Below, one piece after another: positions 1 through 11,334 of a stretch of 64,000 nucleotides of DNA; the first letter of the stretch is position 1, and the number at the start of each line of letters is the position of its first letter. The notes under the pieces are model-generated. The model searched no databases, was not told the DNA's origin, and saw nothing but the letters and a program-made list of their open reading frames with translations. The DNA is from Roseomonas sp. CECT 9278 (lineage in GTDB: Bacteria; Pseudomonadota; Alphaproteobacteria; Acetobacterales; Acetobacteraceae). Location of the stretch: positions 62,001-126,000 of the forward strand of contig NZ_CAKKLX010000011.1 in the NCBI RefSeq assembly GCF_918698155.1, read 5' to 3'. The position numbers and the translations under genes are program-made.

Positions 1-849
1 CCCGAACTGGTGGACCGCTTCGAGGCGCTGCCCGGCTGGCAATCCATGTTCCCCGGCAGCGTCACCGGCGACGGGCTGGTGATGGCGACCGAGCACGGCG
101 CCGCGACGCAGGTGATCGGCAACAACCTGTCGGTCTTCCTCGGCTTCCGCAATCCGGACGAGGCGCCTAGCGGGGTGGCGCCCTGCCGGCTGTCCGGCAC
201 GCAGGAATTGCCGTCGCCGCACACGATGGTTGTGAACCGCCATGGCCGGCGCTTCGCCGACGAATCCTTCTTCCAGGCGATGGCGCCGGCGCTGCACCAC
301 TTCGACGTCGTTGCGCGCGAACGGCCGAACCTGCCCTGCTGGCTGATCTTCGACCGGCAATTCGCCGACAGCTTCTCGTTCGGCGGGCGGCCGCCCGGCG
401 CCGCGATACCATCCTGGGTGCAGCGCGCGGACAGCATCGAGGCGCTGGCACGGGCGTTGGGCATCGATGCGGATGGCCTTGCCGCGACCGTCCGCGGCTT
501 CAACGCGGATGCGCGCGATGGCGTCGACCGCGCGTTCGGCCGCGGCCAATCAGCCTGGGGGCTGAACCGCTACGACCCACGCACCACGCTCGGCGCGATC
601 GACGCGCCGCCCTTCTACGGCATCCGCCTGCATCCGACGGCCCTGTCCTCCGTTGGGTTGCTGGCGGACGCCAAGGCGCGCGTGCGTCACGTGCGGGGCC
701 ATCCGATGGCGGGCCTGTATGCTGTCGGCAATGCGGCGGCGCGAACGGAAACCGGGTCGGGCTACCAAACCGGGTTCTCGCTCGCCTCCGGCCTCACCTT
801 CGGCCTGATCGCGGCACGCGACACCGCATCCGACAGGGAAGCGAACTAG
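1..849 (+). CDS. FAD-dependent dehydrogenase, C-terminal part (5' end outside window)
   Basis: The reading frame is open from the first base of the window, so this is the last 282 codons of a longer gene. The C-terminus has a GNAAARTETGSG...GLTFG segment, which matches the FAD-contacting tail of the fumarate reductase/3-ketosteroid-delta1-dehydrogenase superfamily. An RHGRRFADES segment upstream is also typical of that group. Members are flavoproteins that introduce or reduce a C=C bond next to a carbonyl or carboxyl group; the N-terminal Rossmann motif would lie outside the window. The gene converges on prpF and the two stop codons overlap by four bases. Its place beside prpF and acnD could suggest a tricarballylate-type acid substrate, but the tail looks more like the ketosteroid group, so only the family is claimed. 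Confidence 0.75.
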   Translation, partial: PELVDRFEALPGWQSMFPGSVTGDGLVMATEHGAATQVIGNNLSVFLGFRNPDEAPSGVAPCRLSGTQELPSPHTMVVNRHGRRFADESFFQAMAPALHHFDVVARERPNLPCWLIFDRQFADSFSFGGRPPGAAIPSWVQRADSIEALARALGIDADGLAATVRGFNADARDGVDRAFGRGQSAWGLNRYDPRTTLGAIDAPPFYGIRLHPTALSSVGLLADAKARVRHVRGHPMAGLYAVGNAAARTETGSGYQTGFSLASGLTFGLIAARDTASDREAN

Positions 850-2027
850 CCATCGAACGGGACGTGTACCCAGCCCTGCATCAGGATCCGCGCGCTGCGG
901 CTCATGATGGCCTTGGTGACCGTCCACTGTCCGTCGGCCTGCTGCGCCAGCGAGCCCACGCGCAGCGTGCCGGAGGGATGGCCGAAGCGCACCGCCTCGC
1001 GCTCGCCGCCACCCGCGGCCAGGTTCACCAGCGTACCCGGCACGCAGGCCGCGGTCGCGATGGCAACCGAGGCGGTGCCCATCATCGCGTGGTGCAGCTT
1101 GCCCATCGACATCGCGCGCACCAGCAGGTCGACATCGCCGGCACCGATCATCCTTCCGCTGGAGGCAGCGTAGTCCCTCGGCGGCGAGACCCAGGCGACC
1201 TTCGGCGTGTGCTGGCGTTGCGCGGCCTCCTCGAGCGTCTTGACCAGGCCCATGCGCAGCGCGCCATGGGCGCGGATGGTCTCGAGCCGGGCCATCGTCG
1301 CGGCATCGCCGTTGATGTCGTCCTGCAACTCGGCGCCAGTGAAGCCGAGGGCATCGGCGTCCAGGAAGATGGTGGGGATGCCGGAGTTGATCATGGTCGC
1401 CTGGAAGGCGCCGACGCCCGGCACCTCCAGCGTGTCCACCAGGTTGCCGGTGGGGAACATGGAGCCGCCATCGCCGTCCTCGGCCGGATCCATGAACTCG
1501 AGCCGGATCTCGGCGGCCGGGAAGGTCACGCCGTCGAGCTCGAAATCGCCCGTCTCCTGGACCTCGCCCGCGGTCATCGGCACGTGGGAGACGATGGTCT
1601 TGCCGATATTCGCCTGCCAGATGCGCACGATGGCGATGCCGTCGCGCGGCACGCGGGCGGGATCGATCAGCCCGTTGCGGATCGCGAAGGGCCCGACCGC
1701 GGAGGTCAGGTTGCCGCAATTGCCGCTCCAGTCGACGAAGGGCTTGTCGATCGACACCTGGCCGAACAGGTAGTCGACATCGTGATCCGGGCGCGTGCTG
1801 CGGCTCAGGATGACGGCCTTGCTGGTGCTGGACGTCGCGGCGCCCATGCCGTCGGTCTGCTTGCCATAGGGGTCCGGGCTGCCGATCACGCGCAGCAGCA
1901 GCCGGTCGCGCGGCGCGCCCGGCACGCGCGCCGCCTCCGGCAGGTCGTCCAGCACGAAGAAGACGCCCTTGCTGGTGCCGCCGCGCATGTAGGTGGCGGG
2001 AATCCGGATCTGCGGTGCGTGGGCCAT
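846..2027 (-). CDS. prpF: PrpF-type 2-methylaconitate isomerase
   Basis: The 393-residue protein has the PrpF family start MRGGTSKG (residues 14-21) and the SGNCGN motif (101-106). Lys70 and Cys104 fall where PrpF proteins carry their conserved lysine and cysteine. PrpF isomerises trans-2-methylaconitate, made by AcnD, to the cis form in the 2-methylcitrate cycle of propionate breakdown; related proteins are 4-oxalomesaconate tautomerases. The ATG at 2027 is preceded by an AGGAAG ribosome-binding site. acnD lies 79 bases upstream on the same strand, which is the usual acnD-prpF pairing and favours the methylaconitate role. prpB and prpC are not in the window. The 3' end overlaps the convergent dehydrogenase gene by four bases. 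Confidence 0.9.
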   Translation of the reverse strand: MAHAPQIRIPATYMRGGTSKGVFFVLDDLPEAARVPGAPRDRLLLRVIGSPDPYGKQTDGMGAATSSTSKAVILSRSTRPDHDVDYLFGQVSIDKPFVDWSGNCGNLTSAVGPFAIRNGLIDPARVPRDGIAIVRIWQANIGKTIVSHVPMTAGEVQETGDFELDGVTFPAAEIRLEFMDPAEDGDGGSMFPTGNLVDTLEVPGVGAFQATMINSGIPTIFLDADALGFTGAELQDDINGDAATMARLETIRAHGALRMGLVKTLEEAAQRQHTPKVAWVSPPRDYAASSGRMIGAGDVDLLVRAMSMGKLHHAMMGTASVAIATAACVPGTLVNLAAGGGEREAVRFGHPSGTLRVGSLAQQADGQWTVTKAIMSRSARILMQGWVHVPFDG

Positions 2028-2106
2028 GGTCGCTTCCTGGGCAGTGCCTTGGGCGAAGGATACAGCGCGCCGGCGCCCGTGGAAGGTGCCGGCGAGCGGG
2101 ACGCGG

Positions 2107-4692
<2,586 letters not shown>

Positions 4693-5054
4693 GGATCGCT
4701 CCGTGCCGGGGTTTCGCCGGCGATCAGTCGCTCGACAGTGTCGCTGGTCGGGCCAGTGTGCCGCCGCGCCGGCGCCAGGACCAGCCTGCCGGCGCGACCG
4801 CGACGCCGGCCGGACATGCGGCGGCCGGCATTCCGGACGGCCGCGTACTGGATGCCATCCGCGTCCGCAAGCGGGGGCATGCGCGGCCCGGCGCCAGACA
4901 CTGGCCGCCGTCGGGTCCATTGTTCATCTCGCCCTGCGCCGCTAGGGTCAGGCAGCACCGTCATGGCGCGCTCAATGTGCGCCCGTGATCATGTCGAAGC
5001 AGCCATGGCCGCCGGACCGCCGACGCAAGAGCTGCCGAACCGGAGGACGACCCC
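4693..5054. other. Divergent intergenic region, no convincing gene
   Basis: These 362 bases separate acnD from the divergent Bug receptor gene. Several frames are open because of the high GC content. One minus-strand frame (4689-4964, 91 codons) ends in an ATGA overlap with the acnD start, but its third-position composition is no richer in G+C than the region as a whole and I recognise no motif. Promoters for both arms should lie here; I could not pick a -35/-10 pair with confidence. Confidence 0.5.
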
Positions 5055-6026
5055 ATGATGAATCGCCGCACCCTTGTTGGTCTTGGCATGGGAGCGACCT
5101 TGGCGCGGCCCACGCTCGCGCTGGCGCAGGCCTATCCGAACCGTCCGATCCGCGTGCTGGTGGGCTTCGCCCCGGGTGGCAACTCGGACACCATGATGCG
5201 GCTCATCCAGCCGCGCATGTCCGAATTCCTCGGCGCCACCATGGTGATCGAGAACCGCACCGGCGGCGGCGGCGCGCTGGCGGCCGGCGTCGTGGCGAGC
5301 AACCCGGCCGATGGCTACACGCTGCTGTTCGATGCCGCCTCCTTCCTGATCTCGCAATTCGTCAACCGTGGCCTTCCCTTCGACTACGAGACGTCCTTCG
5401 CGCCGGTGGCGCTGGTCGGCGAGCTGCCCTACGTGCTGGCGGTCAGCGCCCAGAGCGGCATCCGGGACTTCCCGGGCTACCTGGACGCCACGCGGCGGGC
5501 GCCCGGCGGGATGTCCTTTGGCACGCCGGGCGTTGGCAATGTCGGCCACCTGGCCGGCACGCTGCTGGCGCATCGCACCGGCCTGCGCATGGAACACATT
5601 CCCTATCGCGGCGGGGCCGATGTGGCGCGCGACCTCGCGGCGGGAACGCTGCCGTCAGGCTACCTCGGGACCAGCTCGATCACGCCGGTGCTGCAGGCCG
5701 GGCGCGCGGTGGCCATCGCGCTGACCAGCGAGGAGCGGCGCGGCGGCATCGAGGGATTGCCGACCATCGCGGAGAACGGATTTCCAGGCTTCGATTTCAC
5801 CAGCTGGAATGCGGTGTTCTGTCGCACGGGCACGCCGGAGCCGATCCGCGCGCGCCTGGAAGCCGCGGTCGCCCACGCGACCAACGACGCCGAGGTGCGC
5901 GCGCGGCTCATGGCCTCGGGCACCAACCCGATGCCGGCGGATTCCGCCCGCCTCGCGGCGCGCCTGGCGCGCGAACGTGCCCTGCTGCGCGACCTGATCC
6001 GCGATACCGGCATCAGCTTCGGCTAG
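5055..6026 (+). CDS. Bug-family tripartite tricarboxylate transporter receptor
   Basis: This is a 323-residue periplasmic binding protein. A signal peptide ending near residue 25 (...LALAQA) is followed by the Bug hallmark start YPNRPIRVLVGFAPGG and a later HIPYRGGADVARDL segment. Bug proteins bind small carboxylates, amides or aromatics and deliver them to a TctA-TctB membrane pair, which is absent from this window. The ATG at 5055 has a GGAGG site about ten bases upstream. The position between acnD and a second aconitase suggests a tricarboxylate or related ligand, but that is inference from context only. Confidence 0.9.
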   Translation: MMNRRTLVGLGMGATLARPTLALAQAYPNRPIRVLVGFAPGGNSDTMMRLIQPRMSEFLGATMVIENRTGGGGALAAGVVASNPADGYTLLFDAASFLISQFVNRGLPFDYETSFAPVALVGELPYVLAVSAQSGIRDFPGYLDATRRAPGGMSFGTPGVGNVGHLAGTLLAHRTGLRMEHIPYRGGADVARDLAAGTLPSGYLGTSSITPVLQAGRAVAIALTSEERRGGIEGLPTIAENGFPGFDFTSWNAVFCRTGTPEPIRARLEAAVAHATNDAEVRARLMASGTNPMPADSARLAARLARERALLRDLIRDTGISFG

Positions 6027-6184
6027 ACGCCGTCCCGGCGTGACCGTCGCGGCGAAATCGACCCGGCCAGGCGGTCCGGCAGGGTCGGTGCGTCGCCAGC
6101 CGGCCCCGCCTCGCCTGACCGCTGCATGCCAGCCTTGCTCGGGGCGCGGCAGCACGACGCCGCGGCCCGCGCCATTCTGCCAGC

Positions 6185-6346
6185 ATGGGCTTCGCGATCA
6201 TCATCGTGCCGGCGGATAACCCGGCGGCCATTGCGCGCGACGGCCGCAGCATGGCCATGGAGGACCGCATGGTGGCCTTGGCGGATCGCGACGCCCTGGT
6301 CGGGATCGCGGATCGGCTGCGCCGCGACGCGCAGTCCACCGATTGA
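6185..6346 (+). CDS. Possible small protein, 53 residues
   Basis: A short open frame begins MGFAIIIVPADNPAAIARDG and ends 22 bases before the following aconitase start. Nearly every third codon position is G or C, unlike the alternative frames, which is the main sign that it is coding. It has no clear ribosome-binding site and I recognise no family. The rest of the 342-base gap (6027-6368) shows nothing else. It could be a real small gene or a remnant. Confidence 0.35.
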   Translation: MGFAIIIVPADNPAAIARDGRSMAMEDRMVALADRDALVGIADRLRRDAQSTD

Positions 6347-6368
6347 ACGCAGGGCGGGAGCAGGATGC

Positions 6369-9056
6369 ATGGCCAAGCCGATCGACAGCCTGAACGCGAT
6401 GCGCCCGCTGCGCGTCGACGGCATGTCCTACGTGATGATGAGCCTGGCCGCGGCCGAGGCGAATGGCCTGCCTGGGCTGACGCGCCTGCCGCGCAGCCTG
6501 AAGGTGCTGGCGGAGAACGTGTTGCGCCACGAGGACGGCCGCGCCGTGACATCGGCGACGCTCGATGCGCTGCGGCTGTGGTCCTCGGCCAAGGGAATCG
6601 GCGCCGAGGTTCCCTTCCACCCCACGCGCCTGGTCCTGAATGATTCCGGTGGCCTGCCCGCCATGGCGGACCTCGCTGCGCTGCGCGATGCTGTCGGCCG
6701 CGCCGGTGGCGACCCGAGGGGGATCAATCCGGGCGTGCCGGCGGACATGGTCGTCGACCATTCCGTGATGGTGGATGCCTTCGGCACGCCAGATGCGATG
6801 GCGCGTAACCTCGACCTTGAATATCAGCGCAACGGCGAACGCTACGCCTTCCTGCGCTGGTGCGAACAGGCTTTCGACGGGTTCCGGGTGGCCGCGCCTG
6901 GGCAGGGCATCCTGCACCAGGTGAACCTCGAGCACATGGCGCGCTGCATCTGGACCCGGGACCATGACGGCATCCGCTGGGCCTTCCCGGAATCGCTGAT
7001 GGGCACCGACAGCCACACGCCGATGGTCAATGCGCTCGGCGTGCTGGGCTGGGGCGTCGGCGGCATCGAGGCGACGGCGGGCGTGCTCGGCCAGCCGATC
7101 GGCATCGTGCTGCCGCGAGTCGTGGGCTGCCGCCTCGTCGGCGCGCCGGCGCAGGGCGTGACGGCCACCGACATCACGCTGCTGGTGGTGCAAAGGCTGC
7201 GCGCCCATGGCGTGATCGCGGCCTACGTCGAATTCTTCGGCCCTGCCTTGTCCCGGCTTTCGCTGACCGACCGCGCCACCCTGTCCAACATGGCGCCCGA
7301 ATACGGCGCCACCATGGGCTTCTGCCCGGTGGATGCGGAGACGATCCGCTTCCTGGAACTGACCGGGCGCGGTGGCGCGCATGGCCGGCTGGTCGAGGCC
7401 TATTGCCGCGCGCAGGGCCTGTGGCACGAGGCCGACGGCCCGCAGCCCGACTTCCTGGAGACGATCGAGATCGACCTCTCGGACGCCGAGCCCGCCGCCG
7501 CGGGGCCGCGCCGCCCGCAGGACCGCGTCGCGCTGCCGCAGATCCGCGCCTCCTTCGACACGGCCTTCCCGCCGCGCGACAGCGTGCCGGAGGGCGGGCT
7601 GCCCGATGGCGCCGTGGTGATCGCGGCGATCACCAGTTGCACCAACACCTCGAATCCCGAGGGCATGCTCGGCGCCGGCATCCTGGCGCGGAAGGCGGCG
7701 GCGCGCGGGCTGGCGACCAAGCCCTGGGTCAAGACGTCGCTGGCGCCGGGCTCGACCGTGGTGGCGGAGTATCTCGAAGCGACAGGATTGCAGGCGCATC
7801 TCGACCAGCTCGGCTTCAACCTGATCGGCTTCGGCTGCACGACCTGCATGGGCAATTCGGGCCCCTTGCCGGAGACAGTGGAGCAGGCGATCGGCATCGG
7901 CGGCAGCATCGCCGTCGCGGTGCTGTCCGGGAACCGCAACTTCGAAGGCCGCGTCCACACGCTGGCGAAGGCGAACTACATCATGAGCCCGGCGCTGGTC
8001 GTGGCGCATGCGCTGGCCGGCACCATCCGGATCGACCTGACGCGCGATCCGATCGGGATGGATCGCGATGGAAGGCCGGTGATGCTCGCGGATATCTGGC
8101 CCGCGCCGACCGAGATCGCGGAAGCGCGCGAGGTCGCGCTGACCACCGAACGCTTCGTGCGACGCTACGCGGCGGTCTTCGCGGGCGACGACCGCTGGCG
8201 CAGCGTGGAGGCGCCGGGCGGCGACACCTTCCCGTGGTCGCGGGACAGCCTGTACATGCAGGAGCCACCCTTCCTGCTCGACGTGCCGGCCGAACCGGCA
8301 CCCGCGGAGGATCTGCGCGGCGCGCGCATGCTGGTCCTGCTGGGCGACAGCGTCACCACGGATCACATCTCGCCGGTCGGCAGCATCACGCCGGATTCCG
8401 CCTCGGGGCGCTACCTGGTGGACCGCCAGGTGCGGCCGCGCGACTTCAATTCCTTCGCGGCGCGGCGCCTCAACCACCACGTCATGATCCGCGGCACCTT
8501 CGGCAATATCCGCCTGCGCAACCGGCTGGTCGCCGGGACCGAGGGCGGCTGGACGCGCCATCAGCCCAGCGGGGAGGTGCTGCCGATCCACGAGGCTGCC
8601 GAACGCTACGGCGCCGAGGGCGTGCCGCTGATTGTCGTGGCGGGCAGCGAGTATGGCACCGGCTCCTCGCGGGACTGGGCGGCCAAGGGCACGCGGCTGC
8701 TCGGCATCCGCGTGGTCATCGCGAACAGCTTCGAGCGCATCCATCGCTCGAACCTGGTCTATCTCGGCGTCCTGCCGCTGCAGCTTCCGCAGGGCGTGAC
8801 GCCCGGGACGCTGGGGCTGGACGGCACCGAGACCTTCGACGTGACCGGGATCGCGCCGGCGCCCGCGCCGGCGTCCAGCGCCACCCTCACCATCCATCGC
8901 GCCGATGGCCGCAGCGAGAGCCTGGCGCTGCTCTGCCGGCTCGATACGGCGTTCGAGGCGGAGTGCTTCCGCCACGGCGGCATCCTGCCGCGCGTGCTGC
9001 GCCAGCACCTGGTCGGGCTGGGCCAGCGCGCCGCGCCGGGTCCGTCGCCCGGTTGA
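6369..9056 (+). CDS. Aconitate hydratase, AcnA type
   Basis: This 895-residue enzyme interconverts citrate and isocitrate, or acts on a related tricarboxylate, through a 4Fe-4S cluster. It has SCTNTSNP near residue 425 and GCTTCMGNSG near residue 490 as cluster ligands, the GTDSHTPMVNALG loop, and SRDWAAKGTRLLG in the swivelling C-terminal domain. These features are AcnA-like, in contrast to the AcnD copy at 2107. The ATG at 6369 follows a GGGAG site; the frame runs open 81 codons further upstream without family similarity. Whether this is the housekeeping aconitase or an accessory copy for this catabolic locus cannot be decided here. Its location beside acnD-prpF and a Bug receptor suggests an accessory role. 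Confidence 0.88.
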   Translation: MAKPIDSLNAMRPLRVDGMSYVMMSLAAAEANGLPGLTRLPRSLKVLAENVLRHEDGRAVTSATLDALRLWSSAKGIGAEVPFHPTRLVLNDSGGLPAMADLAALRDAVGRAGGDPRGINPGVPADMVVDHSVMVDAFGTPDAMARNLDLEYQRNGERYAFLRWCEQAFDGFRVAAPGQGILHQVNLEHMARCIWTRDHDGIRWAFPESLMGTDSHTPMVNALGVLGWGVGGIEATAGVLGQPIGIVLPRVVGCRLVGAPAQGVTATDITLLVVQRLRAHGVIAAYVEFFGPALSRLSLTDRATLSNMAPEYGATMGFCPVDAETIRFLELTGRGGAHGRLVEAYCRAQGLWHEADGPQPDFLETIEIDLSDAEPAAAGPRRPQDRVALPQIRASFDTAFPPRDSVPEGGLPDGAVVIAAITSCTNTSNPEGMLGAGILARKAAARGLATKPWVKTSLAPGSTVVAEYLEATGLQAHLDQLGFNLIGFGCTTCMGNSGPLPETVEQAIGIGGSIAVAVLSGNRNFEGRVHTLAKANYIMSPALVVAHALAGTIRIDLTRDPIGMDRDGRPVMLADIWPAPTEIAEAREVALTTERFVRRYAAVFAGDDRWRSVEAPGGDTFPWSRDSLYMQEPPFLLDVPAEPAPAEDLRGARMLVLLGDSVTTDHISPVGSITPDSASGRYLVDRQVRPRDFNSFAARRLNHHVMIRGTFGNIRLRNRLVAGTEGGWTRHQPSGEVLPIHEAAERYGAEGVPLIVVAGSEYGTGSSRDWAAKGTRLLGIRVVIANSFERIHRSNLVYLGVLPLQLPQGVTPGTLGLDGTETFDVTGIAPAPAPASSATLTIHRADGRSESLALLCRLDTAFEAECFRHGGILPRVLRQHLVGLGQRAAPGPSPG

Positions 9057-9118
9057 GCCCCCGGTACCGTGACGATCCAGGGCGGAGCAGCATGTCCGCC
9101 GCCGATGGCGGCTGCGGT

Positions 9119-10309
9119 TCAGCCCGGCATCCCGAAGGCACCTGCCTGGCGCAGCGCGCCCAGTGCGCCCGTGTCGTAGCCGAGCATCGCCGCAATGGAG
9201 TCCGTGTCGGCACCCAGCGCAGGTGCTGGCCGGTCGGGCTCGGCGGGCAGGCCCGGATAGGCGACCGGCTGGCGTGCCGATCGCGCAAGACCGGTCCCGT
9301 TCGGCGCAAAGAAGTCGACATCCTGCAGATGCGGATCCGTCAGCAGATCCTCGAGCCGATTGACCCGCGCATGCGGAATGTCGAGATCCTGCAGCGCCTG
9401 CAGCCATTCCTCGGTGCTGCGCCGTGGCATCTCCTGCGCCAGGACGGCGTAGAGCTCGGCGATATGCGCGCTGCGTTCGCCGGGATCGGTGAACCATGGC
9501 AGCGCCAGCACGTCGTGCCGGCCGGTGAATTCCAGGACGCGACGCCATTGCTGCTCGGTATAGGGCAGCGCGGCGAGCCAGCCGTCGCGCGTGCGATACG
9601 GCCGGCGATCGGGCGCGAACATGCGGTGATATCCCGCGCCTTCGGGTGGACCGCCGAAGGCGGCGGCCGCCAGGTGTTCGTTCAGCACGAAGGCGGCGAC
9701 GGCTTCGAACATCGCCGCCTCGACCTCGATCGGGCCGGCCATGCCGCGGCCGCGCGCGGCGATGGCGGCCATGACGCCATAGGTCGCGGTCAGCGCCGCC
9801 AGCTTGTCCGCCATCACGCCCGGCACATAGGCCGGGTCCTGCCCGCGATAGGAAGGCAGCGCGGCAATGCCGCCGGCCGCCTGGATCACGTCGTCGAAGG
9901 CCGGGCGCCCGGCATAGCGCCCGCCGCTGCCGAAGCCGACCGCGGCGCAGTAGATGATCCGCGGATTGATCGCACTGACCGGCGCGAAGCCGAAGCCCAG
10001 CCGTTCGATCGCCGCGGGGCGCATGTTGTGGACGAACACCTCCGCCCAGCGCAGCAGGCGCGTGAAGACCTCGCGCCCGGCCTGGGTCTTGAGGTCCAGC
10101 ACGATGCTCCGCTTGTTGCGGTTGTTGCAGACGTACATCGCGCTGTCGCCCTGCGGCCCGCGCGGCTGGATGGCACGCGCGAGGTCGCCTTCCGGTCCTT
10201 CCACCTTGACGACATCGGCGCCGAGGTCGCCCAGCAGCTGGCCGATCAGCGGCCCGTAGATGACGGTGGTGAGGTCGAGGACCTTCAGCCCGGCCAGCAG
10301 TGGAACCAT
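9119..10309 (-). CDS. CaiB/BaiF family (class III) CoA-transferase
   Basis: This 396-residue protein opens with LAGLKVLDLTTVIYGPLIGQLLGDLGA-type sequence, the CoA-binding N-terminus of class III CoA-transferases. The catalytic aspartate is expected in the GVMADKLAAL segment near residue 166. Such enzymes move CoA from a donor such as succinyl-CoA to a carboxylate, activating it without ATP. The ATG at 10309 is used because the frame upstream loses similarity. It ends the minus-strand run that includes two Bug receptors and the acyl-CoA ligase, so it probably activates the imported acid or recycles CoA. A second family member lies at 20118. Confidence 0.9.
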   Translation of the reverse strand: MVPLLAGLKVLDLTTVIYGPLIGQLLGDLGADVVKVEGPEGDLARAIQPRGPQGDSAMYVCNNRNKRSIVLDLKTQAGREVFTRLLRWAEVFVHNMRPAAIERLGFGFAPVSAINPRIIYCAAVGFGSGGRYAGRPAFDDVIQAAGGIAALPSYRGQDPAYVPGVMADKLAALTATYGVMAAIAARGRGMAGPIEVEAAMFEAVAAFVLNEHLAAAAFGGPPEGAGYHRMFAPDRRPYRTRDGWLAALPYTEQQWRRVLEFTGRHDVLALPWFTDPGERSAHIAELYAVLAQEMPRRSTEEWLQALQDLDIPHARVNRLEDLLTDPHLQDVDFFAPNGTGLARSARQPVAYPGLPAEPDRPAPALGADTDSIAAMLGYDTGALGALRQAGAFGMPG

Positions 10310-10316
10310 GTGCGCG

Positions 10317-11282
10317 TTACTCTGGCCTGATGCCGGCCTCGGCGACGACCTGGCGCCACAGCGGCAACTCGCGCCGCAACCGTTCGGACAGTTCCGCCGG
10401 GCCACTGAGCAGCAGCCGCCCGCCATCCGCCGCCATCCGCGTGCCGAGGGCCGAGCCGCTGGCCAGCGGCGCGAGCTCGGCGCCCAGCCGTTCCGCGGCC
10501 TCGGGTGGGAAGTTGCGCGGGGCGAAAAGCGCGAACCAGATGGTCATGCCGGTGCCGGGCACCACCTCGTTGATCGAGGGCACCGCGGGCACCACCGGCA
10601 CGCGGTCCGGCGCGGTGACGCCGAGCAGCACGCCGCGGTTCTCGCGCACATGCGGCAGCAGGGTCGCGAGGTCGCCGCTCATCACATCGACATCGCCGGC
10701 CAGGAAGCCGCTGATCAGCTGCCCGCCACCGCGATAAGGGACGTGCTGCCAGTTCATGCCGGCGCGCGCGCCGAACAGCGCGGCGGCCATGTGCGTGGTG
10801 GTGCCATTGCCGGAGGAGCCATAGGTGATCCGCCCCGGCGCCGCCTTCGCCGCGGCGATCAGCGCCGGCAGGTCGCGGAACGCCGCGTTGGGGCGGACCA
10901 TGAACCCGATGCTCGATTCCGAGACGAGGGAGATCGGCATCAGCTCGTTCACCGGGTCGTAGCCGATGTCCGGCTGCACGGCCGGCTGGATGGCGACCGC
11001 GCCGGTCACCATCAGCAGCGTGTGCTGGTCCGTCGCGGCGATCACCTGCTTGGTGCCGAGCGCGCCCCCGGCGCCAGGGCGCGTCTCCACAATGACGGGC
11101 TGGCCGAGCCGCGCCGAGAGGTGTTCCGCCAGGAAGCGCCCTGGAATCTCGACCGGCCCACCGGGCGCGTAGGGGATGACGATGCGTACCGGGCGATTGG
11201 GCCAGGCGCGCGCCTGCGCGCGGGCCGCGGCGGGCCATGCGAGGGTGGCGACGCCCAGGGCGCTGCGGCGCGTGAACGGCAT
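10317..11282 (-). CDS. Bug-family tripartite tricarboxylate transporter receptor
   Basis: The 321-residue product has a signal peptide (MPFTRRSALGVATLAWPAAARAQA) followed by the Bug signature WPNRPVRIVIPYAPGGPVEIPG, here cut to its recognisable core VRIVIPYAPGG. A VPYRGGGQLISGFLAG segment matches the ligand-site loop. The ATG at 11282 has a GGGAGA site. It lies seven bases from the CoA-transferase gene and 52 bases from another Bug gene in the same direction, so the three are probably co-transcribed. The ligand is unknown. No TctA or TctB gene is nearby, so it must use a membrane pair encoded elsewhere if it is a transporter component. Confidence 0.9.
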   Translation of the reverse strand: MPFTRRSALGVATLAWPAAARAQARAWPNRPVRIVIPYAPGGPVEIPGRFLAEHLSARLGQPVIVETRPGAGGALGTKQVIAATDQHTLLMVTGAVAIQPAVQPDIGYDPVNELMPISLVSESSIGFMVRPNAAFRDLPALIAAAKAAPGRITYGSSGNGTTTHMAAALFGARAGMNWQHVPYRGGGQLISGFLAGDVDVMSGDLATLLPHVRENRGVLLGVTAPDRVPVVPAVPSINEVVPGTGMTIWFALFAPRNFPPEAAERLGAELAPLASGSALGTRMAADGGRLLLSGPAELSERLRRELPLWRQVVAEAGIRPE

Positions 11283-11334
11283 GGTGGTTTCTCCCGGTTT
11301 GTGCGCGCAGGCTACGGCCGGGCGGGGCGAGCGT

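Noticed and set aside
1-849. Naming the partial flavoprotein TcuA (tricarballylate dehydrogenase) because of the neighbouring aconitase genes
   Set aside because: The visible C-terminal FAD segment looks more like the ketosteroid dehydrogenase branch, and the diagnostic N-terminal part is outside the window.
6201-9548. 1115-codon minus-strand frame opposite the second aconitase
   Set aside because: Very long open frames on the opposite strand are common in G+C-rich genes. The translation is Arg/Asp/His/Gln-rich with no domain, and the plus-strand aconitase explains the sequence.
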